A DNA stretch of 64,000 nt from Citrus sinensis (lineage: Eukaryota > Streptophyta > Magnoliopsida > Sapindales > Rutaceae). Below are positions 52,758 through 64,000 of this stretch, in pieces (the first letter of the stretch is position 1; every line of letters begins with the position of its first letter). Location of the stretch: assembly GCF_022201045.2 (NCBI RefSeq), contig NC_068558.1, forward strand, positions 41,807,501-41,871,500, read 5' to 3'. Under the pieces are notes generated by a model. That model was not told the DNA's origin. It ran no database searches and saw only the letters and a list, made by a program, of their open reading frames with translations. Made by a program: the position numbers and the translations under genes.

Positions 52758-52898
52758 TAACGGCTCGCTTTTGAAATTTAAAAATTAAAATGAACTAAAA
52801 ACAACGCCCTCTGGAATCTATAACGTAAGTTGGATCTGGATCAGAAGCATTGAGGCCATCTTGATCGACTGTTCTTGCCGCAATCGGAGTCATCGCCG

Positions 52899-54137
52899 AT
52901 GGCGGAGCCACCTGTGAAGTCGCGGAGCTCTTCTTCCTCGAGCTCCAGTGAAGTTTCTATTAAGCTTGAGCGCGAAATTGAAGGTACCAGTGTAAATAAT
53001 GGAAATGCCAAGTCCTCCGTTTAGTTGATTTTTTTTTTTTCCTTTTTTTCTGCATACTTACTGAAATTATTATTCGCAAGCAAATCCTGAACTTCCAAGG
53101 ATAAGATTGAGCCTATAAGGGGAGCGTATTGAGAGTTTCTTACGTATTTTATATGTAGGTTTTCATATTATTATGTTCTTATTGTTTGTTTTTGTAGGAG
53201 ATTCTATCAGAGATAGACCTAGTGTTCCTAGTATTCCCAGGACCAACAGTTATCCGGTGGAGGTGTTGAGCAGCAAAAAGTTGGAACCACAAACTTCAAG
53301 TCAACTGAGGTTGGAAAGGGCAAAAACTGAGACTCATAGACCGCGTGCTATACTTGCAAAACATGCAGCACAAATTTTTGACAACAAGATTCCTGTCCAG
53401 CAGAAGGTATGACTTATTACAAATATTTGTTGAGATCAGCGTCGAATGTCTGTGAAGCATTTTGTTCACACATTGTGGCTACAGTTTTGCCAGCATAGTC
53501 AGGAATCCTTGTTACCCCATAGAATATTTAGTTAGCATACTGAACATTGTCAAATTTTCCCTTTTATAAGCACTATTTGAATTCTATGACTACTTCTGTA
53601 GAATGATAAAATTTGCTAGTTTTTCACTGCTATGAGAAATTCATATTGCTTTGAAGCGGACGATCCCCTTTGGGGAGCAGCTGACTGGGGCGGAGGTTTT
53701 GAGTTTGCTTGCTCTTCCCGTGCACTCTAAGAAAGAACCTTGATAACCCGGTGGAAGGCACAGCCCACCTGATTCAATTAGAACGGGGAGCGATCCTTTC
53801 TTTTTTTTATATCTTCGTGACCTAAACTCAAACTAAAGCAGCTGCCCCTAGCTAATGATTGACTACCATAAGCTCACGAACCAGAAACAATGGTCTTCTT
53901 TCCATCAGTCTTAGGCCGGTCCCTTTTTAGAGTTCGAAGAGAAAGAAAGAAGGAGTGCAGGTGCCCTTATTTTTTTTCATGCGGACATGTTTTTAAGCCG
54001 TGCGGTTTTATAGAGTCAGATTTTAATGCTATTAAACTGTATAGTTTTATAGTGAAATTAAAAATAACTCTTTTAAGCTGCATGTTTAACAGCATGTCTG
54101 CATTAAAAAAAATGAGGGCATCCGCACCTGAGAATGA

Positions 54138-54169
<32 letters not shown>

Positions 54170-57100
54170 CAGACTAAAGAAAGCAGATGTGACCACTGCG
54201 CTTTACCAATCTCTTAGTTAGGGAAATGGCGCACCTAAACATTGAGGAAAACTTGACCCTGTCTGCTAGGAGCCTCTTTCCATTTTATAAGTGATGTTCG
54301 AATTCTATGACTATTTCCGTAGAATGATTTAATTTGCTAGTTTTTCACAATTCTTTAGTGCAATACGGTGAACCATATTGAACATTTTGTGTGGGACAAG
54401 TTTGTATGATTGGAACTTGTTGGAAGATTACAATAACCTGCCCTTGTAGAGTTTATTCGATACTTAAATCTCTGTATGGACTAGTTCATTCGAGGGCTGA
54501 TTTTCTGTAATTTCTCTTGTGAGATGTTTGCCTAAAATATCACATTGGGGGTGTAGTGACATGCCTTTAGGTAATGTACTGCTAGAAACATTTTACAATT
54601 GCTATTTGTTCCTTGGTCATTTGAAATGATGGTCATGTGTACTCCAGTACTTGATTTGATCTACATGCGTGGCCTAAATTGATAAACACCTTGCTACCTG
54701 ACCTGTTAAAGTTGAAGCTCACTCGGTCATTGCCCGTCTTATATCACCTCTTGTAACGTACACTGTTATAATTGCTCTTATGGTTGTTGCTATCATTACA
54801 ATTTTTTAATTGTAGCAGTCAGTCTCCGTACCACTAACATTAAGTATTTCATTGTTTTTGTGCCCTGGGATTTTATTGAATGTTTAAAATCTGTGCAGCT
54901 CCAATTGTTGAATAGAATAGCTACTGTGAAAGATGATGGAACTGTGGAATTCGAAGTTCCTGGGGATATTGGACCCCACGACCTTGGTGCTGCGTCTCAA
55001 GATGTATACACTGAGGTTGCTCATGATGAGCCCCTCGATGCAACAGATCTTCAGTACATTCCACCATTGCAAATAGTAATGCTTATTGTTGGCACACGTG
55101 GTGATGTGCAACCTTTTGTTGCAATTGGCAAACGTTTGCAGGTGAGAAGCATATCTTCACATTCAAAAATTTCCCTGTTTTTCTTCCTTAAGTTCAGTTT
55201 GCAGTAATGTGTTCATCATCTAACATTTGTAATTCTAGATGTGAGCTTTTGTATTCTACTCAATATTTTCTAATAACTTCGATTGATAATGGCTCCTTGG
55301 ATTGGTTATGTTTGGTAAAGTGTTATATAAACGCAAAAGAAAGTTCAATCTTTTTGCCGCTTTTACCTTCTTTTTCTTGTTATGCTGTATTTTTTATTTT
55401 CTGAATTGTAGACAGTTAAAATTTGTGGTCATTTCTAGTCAATGGAAAGAAGCATGAAAATTTTGAAATTTGAAATTTTTACTTTCAGCAGTTGAATAAG
55501 TTATTATATGTGGATTCAATATTTACCAGAGATGTGCATGCAGGACTATGGCCATCGCGTTAGATTAGCAACTCATTCAAATTTCAAGGATTTTGTCCTG
55601 ACTGCTGGGTTGGAGTTCTATCCTTTAGGTGGTGATCCAAAAGTTCTTGCAGGATGTATGTATCTAAATGTATCAGTTACATTTATACTAGAGACACACA
55701 CACGCACACACACACACACACGTATATGTATGTATATGTGTTTGGTCCAAATGCATACATGTCTTTAAATATATCTGGGGCTGTGAACCACTTCTGATTA
55801 TCAGCAAATCTAATTATTGTTTCTATCATGTTGAAATTAAGGAAAATTATTCTAATTTTTTCCTTGTAAAATCATAGGTTTCAAGAAGTTGGTTGATTTG
55901 CCCACTCGAAAGAGTGTTTCTGTTTCCAGTTTGTCGCCTCGCATTTCTTATAAGGATTCATTCATGTTCTCTTTCTTATTTCATTTATGAAAATTATGCT
56001 CAATGATAATGTAGCTCCCTTCACCAAATTTGTTTTCCTTGGACATTTACTGTCTTTGGTGGTTTTTACTTTCGGCAGAAAACTACAAAGATATATTCTT
56101 GAGATTTACTAAATCAATATTTGATTCAAAATATTTTGCACAACCTATATAAATAAACTTGCAGAAGCTTTTATTGGCAACTTATAATTAATGGCTTTAC
56201 TTTTTACTGAACAGATATGGTTAAAAATAAAGGCTTCTTGCCATCAGGCCCTTCTGAGATACCAGTTCAAAGAAATCAAATGAAGGAAATTATATACTCT
56301 TTACTTCCAGCTTGCAGAGATCCTGATTTAGATTCTGGAATCGCTTTTAAGGCAGATGCAATCATTGCTAATCCCCCAGCATATGGTAAGGTTTTAACCT
56401 TCAATTCTGTTATAATGTTTCAAATTGTGCTGTCTATTTTTTATAGTCAGATTCTATTTGCATTCTTACCTTTTATATCATGGTAGTTATATCCTTTTTC
56501 TTATTTCATTTTCTTTTAAATATGTGCATTGGAAATTGATCATGCTAGACCCCTGTCATATCTGTAGACTCTGTCTTGTCCTTGTGACCTTTTCATAAAT
56601 TTCATTACGTCTATTCTTTTTCTTATTAATTTCTTTTTGGAATATGTTGTTTGGGAAATTATCATGGAAATTATCACTGGTTGATCTTTGTGATTTTATA
56701 TGCTTAGATCTTTTTGTTATGGAGAATTGTTCAAGTTAATTTGATATATATTTTGCAATTGACTCTGGCAAATGCTTCTCTAGGGCATGTCCACGTGGCA
56801 GAGGCGCTGAAAATCCCAATTCATATATTTTTCACTATGCCATGGACGTAAGTCTTGTCTGGGTAATGGAATCTAGCTGATTTTATTGTAGTTTAACATC
56901 TTTGAAGTTTTCATTTTTACAAATTTTGCTTTCTTCTTGCTTTGTCTCAGTTAGTTGTTTTATTGCATGGTTTGATGGAGAATCTTAAATTTCATCTTTT
57001 TCCTCCAGGCCAACCAGTGAGTTTGCACATCCTTTATCCCGTGTCAAGCAACCAGCTGGATATCGGGTGAGACCATTAAATTCTGTCCTTTACCACATGA

Positions 57101-60100
57101 TTTGACTCCTCCATTCTTATGATGTTTTTGTGGTTGATTGTTGGCCCTTCCTCTTTTGCAGCTGTCATATCAAATTGTTGACTCCTTGATTTGGCTGGGA
57201 ATACGGGACATGATAAATGATGTTAGGAAAAAGAAGCTGAAGCTACGACCTGTGACATATTTAAGTGGTTCCCAGGGTTTTGATTCAGATGTGCCTCATG
57301 GGTATATATGGAGTCCGCACCTTGTTCCTAAACCAAAAGGTTGTCACTTTGGACATGATACTGTTGAAAGATATCATACCTCATCTGATCGTCATTTTGT
57401 CTATCAATAAAATGTTCCCTTTTCTCTATCACCATGTACATTCTTGACCAACAAAGAGCCCAAGAAAACCTCTGAAGATTTTTATGAGATTATGTTATCA
57501 GCCATTTTTGCCATAACTTCAGAATCTTAGATTGTCTGAGTTGTTTGATCTGGGTACCATTGCTACATTATGGAAGTAGCATGGAGCCCTGTTTCATTAC
57601 TGTTGTCAATATCTTCTGTTCTTAATTGCAATACTTTTTTATGAGCTGATTTGGCTAGCTGCTTTTTTAGTGGCTAAAGCTGTTCTGGGTCTTTGTATCT
57701 GCTTTGCTTAATTTGGTGATACTTATTCAATGCTTTGTTGGGTAGAGTTTAGTGTACTTTTTGCATAAATGTCATATATCATCAATACCTGTACATTTTT
57801 GTCTTCATCACACATTTGAATAAGTACAATGCAGAACAAATTATTTGAGGGATGCTGATTTCTGGTTTACTTTTTTATTGCATGATTTGCAGATTGGGGA
57901 CCTAAGGTTGATGTGGTTGGATTTTGCTTTCTTGATCTTGCATCAAACTATGAACCTCCAGAATCACTTGTAAAATGGCTTGAAGCTGGTTCAAAGCCTA
58001 TTTACATTGGATTTGGTAGCCTTGTGAGTTTGTTTTGTTGGTCCTCAAATTATTTCTCTGTTATTGTGGATTATGAACTTTACAAACTATTGAGGCCTTC
58101 TTTAATGTGGTATTTTGAGCTGTGAAACTCTGAGGCTTGGCCTCTTTGATCCTTGAAGCCCTTAATTATTGATGAATATAAATCCAATTTACAAAAAGAC
58201 CAATCACAACTAGGACTGTTGACTCCTTCAAGTATTGAACTTTATTAGAAAGGTCAATATTCTGTTGTTTATATTATGAGTTACCAATGCTCATAACTTG
58301 TAGTTACCTTTTCTTGGTATGTGGATATATAAAATCCTATGAAATGTAGTGTGAGGATATAAAATAACTATAGGAAAGGATGCTTTATCTGTGAATAAAA
58401 TGGGTAGCAGGAAGTGAGCGAAGTTTAATTCAAATTACCAGCTTGATGTGATTTATCAAGTCCGTACTAGTAAAGTCTGTTTCCTCTTTCCTTCATCACA
58501 ATATGTTCATTTTAACAATCATTTTCATGATACGGTCTAATTATATTTGACCATGTGACTTATTTGAGAAAAACTGGTAAAAGGTTTTCAATTTTCTTTT
58601 AAAATTTAGGGTAAAGATGAATAAGTTGCTAATATTTTTCAATTCTGTGTTTTTTAGTAAACAACGTCACTGTAGTGTTTTCTGGAAGTGGACTCATTCA
58701 ATCTTCTAGTAGATGTAGCATTCCCTAATTAAGTATTGACTATGCATGAGTGCGTTTTAGATCCCCCCGAAACAAGAGTAAATACTGGCATGATATATGA
58801 TCTTTGATTCTTCATTATATTAGCTCTCAACTTCTTTATTTTTATTTGTCCCTGCTCTTTCTCTTGTTACTCAGCCTGTTCAAGAGCCAGAAAAAATGAC
58901 CCAGATAATTGTGGAAGCATTTGAACAAACTGGACAGAGGGGTATTATAAACAAAGGCTGGGGTGGCCTTGGTAACCGTAAGTTTTTACTGATGAAGCGC
59001 TTCATCTGTTACCTATAACCCTCTGTTATCTCTTCTTATTCTTCTACTTGTTTCCCTACCACATTGTGTAGCCATATGAACGAGACTTCAAATGCACTTA
59101 CTTGTATCTTATTTCCTTTTCAGTGGCTGAACCAAAGGACTCAATATACCTATTGGACAACATTCCCCATGACTGGTTGTTCTTACAATGCAAGGCTGTG
59201 GTAAGTCTGCAGCTCTTGAGCAGGTTCAACATTATGTTCTTTCATCATCATGTGTACTTGGATTGTTTATTGTCTTCATTGTGGAATGCGTTTAGTTAGT
59301 TATGGTAATTATAGGCCTGGCCATGCTTCCAGCCGGGCCTGCCTTCTCCTGGGATGATGGATGTTATCATAAAATATTGTTGAGTTACCCTCATACCCTA
59401 TTGTTGCTTGATCTCAATGTGGGGACCAGTATTATATACACTAATTTATGTCGTAAAATTAGAATGTTAGATATATGTACAGAAAAAGGTATATGATTGA
59501 ATTAAACCAAGGGATGATTTCTTCTTCTTGCGTTGACACTGGTGTAGATTAACATTGGAGTGGAAATAAGCAGAGAGACGAGGTGTTTTCTTAAAAAATT
59601 TTGGATGGATTTTATATGAATCTAGTAATAAAGCATGATATATTTATATTCGTTATGGCAAGATCATTGCTGGGTAAATGCATGTGGAAGTATTCGATGA
59701 GAATCGAGAAATCCTTTCAACTCTCTTTGAAATTTCTTTTGATGTTACACTGTTTCATTTTTTTTTTTTTTTGTCTTTTGTGCTTGTGATGGCAAGTTCT
59801 TATTGGTCTTCCTTTTGTTTTCAGGTTCATCACGGTGGTGCGGGTACAACTGCAGCCGGTCTTAGAGCTGCGGTAATATTGATGGCTATCTTTTAACATA
59901 GATTAAGTACTTACACTTCTGCATGACGTGATTCGTGCCTTATGTTGACAAATTTGTTGAAATATAGTGCCCAACAACCATTGTACCTTTCTTCGGTGAC
60001 CAGCCTTTCTGGGGAGAGCGAGTACATGCCAGAGGAGTAGGTCCTCCGCCCATTCCGGTTGACGAATTCTCACTTCCCAAGTTGATTAATGCAATAAATT

Positions 60101-60758
60101 TCATGCTAGATCCAAAGGTAGTGGAAATTTTTTTGCATTCCCCAATTAATTATTTAACTTTATATTTGCTTAGGCCTAGTCGTACTGAGCTTCATCTTAA
60201 AGAAATGGTCCTTAGATACAATTAACAGAGTTCTTTTTTGCTTTTCTAATCAAAATGCATCCTGCAAAGCATTCCAAATGTCTGAACAGTAGCTCTGCTT
60301 TTGAACTATTTGTGCGCTGACTGATACACCTGCCCAGATATAAGATAGTCTTATCACGGCAGTACAGGATGTATTAGGTGGAATAATTTAAGAGTTCTGT
60401 CTTACCTGATAAGATGAAAGAAAAAGCAGTAACACAATCAAATGAATTTGAATTTCCATATTTGGGTAGAGCATTAGGATACTTTTGATGGGGATTTAAT
60501 TCATAGAAGAAAGTGCAAGTGCAAGAAATGTTTTTAACCATATTGGAGTATGATTCTGACGCATAGGAAACATGACAGGTGAAGGAGCGTGCAGTTGAAC
60601 TTGCCGAGGCCATGGAGAAGGAAGACGGGGTAACTGGAGCAGTGAAAGCGTTTTTTAAACATTATCCTTGCTCAAAGACTCAGCCTAAGCCGGAGAGGGA
60701 GACATCACCGGAACCATCTAGTTGTTTCTCCATTAGTAGGTGTTTTGGCTGTTCCTGA
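52899..60758 (+). CDS. UGT80A2: Sterol 3-beta-glucosyltransferase, UGT80A type
   Basis: Fourteen coding exons: 52899-52983, 53198-53406, 54899-55141, 55544-55655, 56215-56385, 56784-56847, 57009-57066, 57162-57339, 57893-58023, 58875-58977, 59124-59200, 59825-59872, 59968-60117, 60579-60758. They give 602 aa. The enzyme transfers glucose from UDP-glucose to the 3-beta-hydroxyl of membrane sterols, making steryl glucosides. The Ser-rich N-terminus (residues 10-17) is followed by the N-terminal GT-B half with the VGTRGDVQPF sterol-GT signature (residues about 162-171). The C-terminal donor-binding region starts at HHGGAGTTAAGL (479 onward) and includes PFFGDQPFWG. The C-terminus ends SRCFGCS, with cysteines that might be lipidated. 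It is slightly shorter than Arabidopsis UGT80A2, mainly at the N-terminus. Intron 2 holds a GC-rich insertion. Confidence 0.95.
53561..54348. repeat. Insertion between 67-bp direct repeats in glucosyltransferase intron 2
   Basis: Two similar copies of a block starting with TTTTATAAG and ending GCTAGTTTTTCAC lie at about 53561-53627 and 54281-54348. The DNA between them, especially 53650-53960, is visibly GC-richer than the surrounding intron and does not look like plant intron sequence. A (GA)n run lies at 54150-54168. The origin of the insert (organelle DNA or other filler) is inference. Confidence 0.65.
54150..54168. repeat. (GA)n microsatellite
   Basis: A GA dinucleotide run following a short TA run inside intron 2 of the glucosyltransferase gene. 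Confidence 0.8.
55693..55722. repeat. (CA)n microsatellite in glucosyltransferase intron 4
   Basis: A CA run with one CG interruption, shortly after exon 4. Confidence 0.8.
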
Positions 60759-61423
60759 ACCTTAGAAAAATGTGGTCTGTGTGCAGTTCTTGTATGCTTC
60801 GCAGCTATATATAGCCTGCCAGCTAACATGGTGACGGGCCCTCAACATTGATTTTGCCGCCAACCACCGTCTCATGAATCCTTTGCCACGGATTCTTCTT
60901 ATTCCTTCTTCCAGAACTGTAAGTATCTGGTTTTGCTAAGCCGATATTTATTAACTACATAGGTATATTATTTTTGTTAATTTAAATTTAAAGGTATATG
61001 CGAGTTGTACAAAGTCTTTTTTAATCTGTCTTTTTGCGCCCATGCTATCTTTTAGACGGAGAGGATTTTTGAAATTTCTGTTCCTCCAGGCATTGACATT
61101 TATCTGAGAATAACAGTTATTCTCACATCTCAATATGTACTGTATTTTGTTCTTATTGGTGAAGGGATTCTTGTCATGACTGTTGAATAAGTAAAAGTAT
61201 TTGCTGTAGCTTTTCGTGATGCTTGCTTAAACCATCGGACTGCAGTGTATATTTAACTCACTCATGTCATTTTATATACAACAATCATACTAGGCTACTT
61301 TAATTCATTACATGTGCGGGACAAAGAAAGAAATCTATACTGGCAATTAGCTGTTACATTGCCTAAAGTTGTTTCCAATAAATCACCGAGTTCTTAAAAA
61401 AATTTAAAAAAAAATTAATTAAT

Positions 61424-62100
61424 GGGAAATTATCATTGCACTGCATTTATTTTATTTTATGTTCATCCAACCACTACAAAATTCTTATATGTATTTTGCA
61501 TCACCTTTTTTTTTTTATATTTGTATCAACTAACTACTTTTATATAAATACTATTAAATAATTTTAATAAAATGACAATTTTACTCGTAAATAAATTAAA
61601 ATGTTATTTTATTTTATAGAAAATTTAAAAAATAAAAAAAATATAATGATAAAAATATTCTTAAATTATTAAAATTTTAGGATTTATTCTTTTAAGAAAT
61701 AAATTCAGTTATTTTAATAAAATTTTACAAAATTACAATTTTTAATAAATTAATTAATTTATTTTTATTAAAATTTTGTAAAATTAAAATTTTTAATAAA
61801 AATAATTATTAAAAGTTTGTAAAATCTAAATTCAATAAAAATAAGTTGAGCACCTCTATTTGAGATTTATTTTTATTAAATTTAGAGATATTTTTATGAT
61901 TATAATTTTTAATTTTAAAAGTTTTTATAAGATAAAATAGTCTTTTAATTTATTTGGGGTAAAATTATCATTTTATTAAAATTATTTAATAGCGTTAATG
62001 CAAAAGTAGTTAGTTGATACAAATGTGAAAAGAAATGTGGTGTAAAGTATATGTTAAAATTTTATAAGGTAAAATAAAAGTAGTACAGTGATAATTTTTC
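61424..62100. mobile_element. About 677-bp inverted-repeat element with roughly 200-bp arms
   Basis: The left arm starts GGGAAATTATCATTGCACTG. The right arm, read inverted, shares long blocks such as TTTGTATCAACTAACTACTTTT and CTATTAAATAATTTTAATAA. The arms span about 200 bp each around an AT-rich centre. The ends resemble those of the 46114 and 28349 elements. There is no coding capacity, and the target duplication is unclear in AT-rich flanks. Confidence 0.75.
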
Positions 62101-63683
62101 TTAATTTTATTTTGAATGGTTAGCAACGCACATTTTTGTTACTCCTTTTCGTAACGGAAAATTGAAGAATTTGAGTGAATAAAATTGCAATGGAGGTTCA
62201 TGACCAAAGGTGTGTTTGAAAAAGGAATTAATAAGGAATCAAGGGGGTATCTTCATATTATTACTCAAAACAATCGCCAATAACACCTAGTCGAATGAAA
62301 TTGAGGAAAGGAATTCTATACCTATTATTACGAAGCACAAACGTGCACTTGATAAAAGAAAAAGAAAACAGTGGAACCGCGTGTCACCATTATCAAAGGA
62401 GATTAGGACACTAGTACTAAGCAATAGGATTAATATTTGCGATCTTTTATAAATCTTGTACTACTTATATTTTAGTATTATTGTATGATTATAATTTTAT
62501 TATTTTTATTTTTTTAATTTATTGATTATCAATCACGTTAATAAAATTTGCTCAGAAGAAAATTATATCAAGAGAGGACCATGATCCTATTAAAGGTTAA
62601 GTTACATAAATAAAAAACTAATTTTTTCTTTTATGATTTAGTTATTGCTTATAAAAAAATTAAGAGATTATCAGAAACTATTTTAGGTCAACTATAAAAA
62701 TCATTTTCTATCCGCAAAAAATTTTATTTGTTGGGTTAAATCCAACTAATTATTCAAATTACAAACACAATTAACACAATAATGAGTTTTAAAGAATCCT
62801 TGTTGGACTTACTGAATTTAAATAATGTTATTAAGTTGTTTGGGATTGTTTTATGTCTTGCGCTTGAACTAAAATCATATCAACATCATGGATTTTTTTT
62901 TGCCCCCCTTAAGCAGAGTTATTACTTTCTTGAACAAATATTCTGCTGTTGAGAAAATTAATTTAGATAATTTGTCAGGTATAAGTGAGAGATGGTCCAT
63001 AGACAATTACAGGGCTCTGTGATTGGAGGCGCAAAGTGATGGAGGAGATGCAACAAGTTGCATTTGGATTGGCGGCTGCCGTAAGAAGCCCCCATAACTA
63101 TTTACAAGAAAAGGGCAGAGGAATCACAGAGCAGAGAAAAATTAACCCCATTTGCATGAGATGATGAATGAACGTTAAAGGCGTCCATTCAATAACACCA
63201 CTCAGTTTCTGATCTGTCCGATAAATTCAAGTGGGGGACTCACTGACTTACTGACTCTAGCTTTTAAGTCACCGAATCCTTCCGCATTGGCCACAGCAGA
63301 TCAGTAACGTATGTGATCGTCCAAGCTTACTAGCTACTCGTTAACTCTTTCATATAAAATAATAATAACAATTAATCAGCTACCAACTGAGAAAGAACAA
63401 AGAGTTAATTGCCCATTTCCCAATTCACGCACATCCCTTTCAACCAATCACTCTCTTTACTTGGACATGCAGAATTTGTCATAAACAAGCATTACTTAAT
63501 ACTTACCAGTTACCACCTCTCTCTCTCTTATCTCTTCTGTTCCCAAGCCCATACAGCTCCTTGTTTCAACTTTCAAGCAACTCCCCTTATTTGTTAGTTC
63601 CACAGTCTCTCTTAACATTTTTCTACTCTTCATAATTTTATTATCTTCTTATTTCTCAAGTGAACTCACTTTATAGTTTATAT

Positions 63684-63703
63684 ACACACACACACACACA
63701 CAC
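63684..63703. repeat. (CA)n microsatellite upstream of zinc-finger gene
   Basis: A CA dinucleotide run following a TATAC sequence, about 160 bp before the ATG. Confidence 0.8.
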
Positions 63704-63863
63704 ATATACATACTTGTATTCAGTATTTTCTACTGTAGCTCCATTATTTGAAGGTCCTTCTTTTTTTCTTATTCTGTTTTGAGTTTTGTATATTTGTTTC
63801 CTTATCTTTTCTGTTTCCCTTTTCCCATAACGTAACTATATATTTTCTCTTTTGGTTACAGAA

Positions 63864-64000
63864 ATGGGAGATGATCATCATCGTGGGAAAGTTTCAGCAG
63901 AAGCCAATGTAGATGATTCATCACCAAGAGTGTTTCCATGTTTATTCTGTTCGAGGAAATTTTACAGTTCACAAGCATTAGGAGGCCACCAAAACGCTCA
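63864..64000 (+). CDS. C2H2 zinc-finger transcription factor, 5' part only
   Basis: The frame opens [18 protein letters not shown] and runs to the window edge, 45 full codons. Residues about 26-45 begin a single plant EPF-type finger: [20 protein letters not shown] followed by HQNA. The QALGGH motif is diagnostic of plant C2H2 factors, and [14 protein letters not shown] places it in the ZFP1-7/KNUCKLES-like single-finger group. Such proteins often carry a C-terminal EAR repressor motif, which would lie outside the window. The start is the first Met after a TTACAG acceptor-like site. Partial because the window ends. Confidence 0.85.
   Translation, partial: MGDDHHRGKVSAEANVDDSSPRVFPCLFCSRKFYSSQALGGHQNA

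Larger units (their letters stand above)
44331..52898. other. Large repeat-bearing intergenic region without a recognised gene
   Basis: About 8.6 kb of AT-rich DNA between the kinase leader and the glucosyltransferase ATG. Its contents include tandem duplications (44537-44745 and 50531-50753), inverted-repeat elements (46114-46530 and 49074-49322), a hairpin (46561-46675), triplet runs (49636-49681) and the promoter of the next gene near 52.5-52.9 kb. No coding exon with a known family resemblance was found. Confidence 0.6.
60759..63863. other. Intergenic region: glucosyltransferase 3' flank and zinc-finger gene promoter/leader
   Basis: Includes the 3' UTR of the glucosyltransferase gene, an inverted-repeat element at 61424-62100, AT-rich sequence, and the pyrimidine-rich leader of the zinc-finger gene (63400-63860) with a (CA)n run at 63684-63703. 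A TTACAG acceptor-like site ends 2 bases before the AATG of the next gene, so a 5' UTR intron is possible. Confidence 0.5.

Noticed and set aside
1..64000. tRNA, rRNA genes and CRISPR arrays
   Set aside because: Looked for cloverleaf signatures and spaced direct repeats by eye. None was convincing, and CRISPR is not expected in a plant nucleus.

Overview
The window is plant nuclear DNA, almost certainly from a eudicot. Genes are AT-rich, cut by many short GT-AG introns, and spaced by long AT-rich intergenic tracts holding small inverted-repeat transposons and microsatellites. Several families are plant-specific (DUF1644, LAZY/IGT-like, PB1-Raf kinase). A rosid such as Citrus is plausible, but the sequence alone does not prove it. 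Exon joins below were worked out by hand from splice signals, reading frame and family knowledge. Every joined model gives a coding length divisible by three.

Layout. 76-2817 (-): Alba-domain protein with an RGG tail. 6030-7208 (-): single-exon F-box/kelch-type protein. 11447-13125 (-): a five-exon gene with a 6-bp first coding exon and a 20-bp last exon, read as a divergent LAZY/IGT family member. 17681-18850 (-): DUF1644 zinc-binding protein. 23386-25726 (+): LSm5. 26889-29066 (+): TXNL4B/Dim1-like U5 snRNP protein. 29583-33302 (-): peroxisomal 3-ketoacyl-CoA thiolase of the KAT2/PED1 type. 36798-43603 (-): B4-type Raf-like kinase with a PB1 domain, 1303 aa. 43604-52898: a 9.3-kb stretch without a recognisable gene, rich in short repeats. 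52899-60758 (+): sterol 3-beta-glucosyltransferase (UGT80A type) in 14 exons. 63864-64000 (+): start of a C2H2 zinc-finger gene with QALGGHQ, cut by the window edge.

The genes form no operon or single pathway. Two shared themes are visible: RNA metabolism (Alba, LSm5, TXNL4B) and lipid metabolism (thiolase in peroxisomal beta-oxidation; sterol glucosyltransferase in membrane sterol glycosylation). From memory, the order F-box/kelch, LAZY-like, DUF1644, TXNL4B, PB1-Raf kinase matches a run on Arabidopsis chromosome 3 around At3g24715-At3g24760, with LSm5 and the thiolase as extra genes here.

No previously undescribed gene system is evident. The most notable items are the LAZY-like gene with its micro-exons, at least four short inverted-repeat elements of probable Mutator type (two with target-site duplications), a GC-rich insertion between direct repeats in the glucosyltransferase intron 2, several tandem duplications, and a stray WD40-like C-terminal reading frame at about 3.7-3.9 kb.
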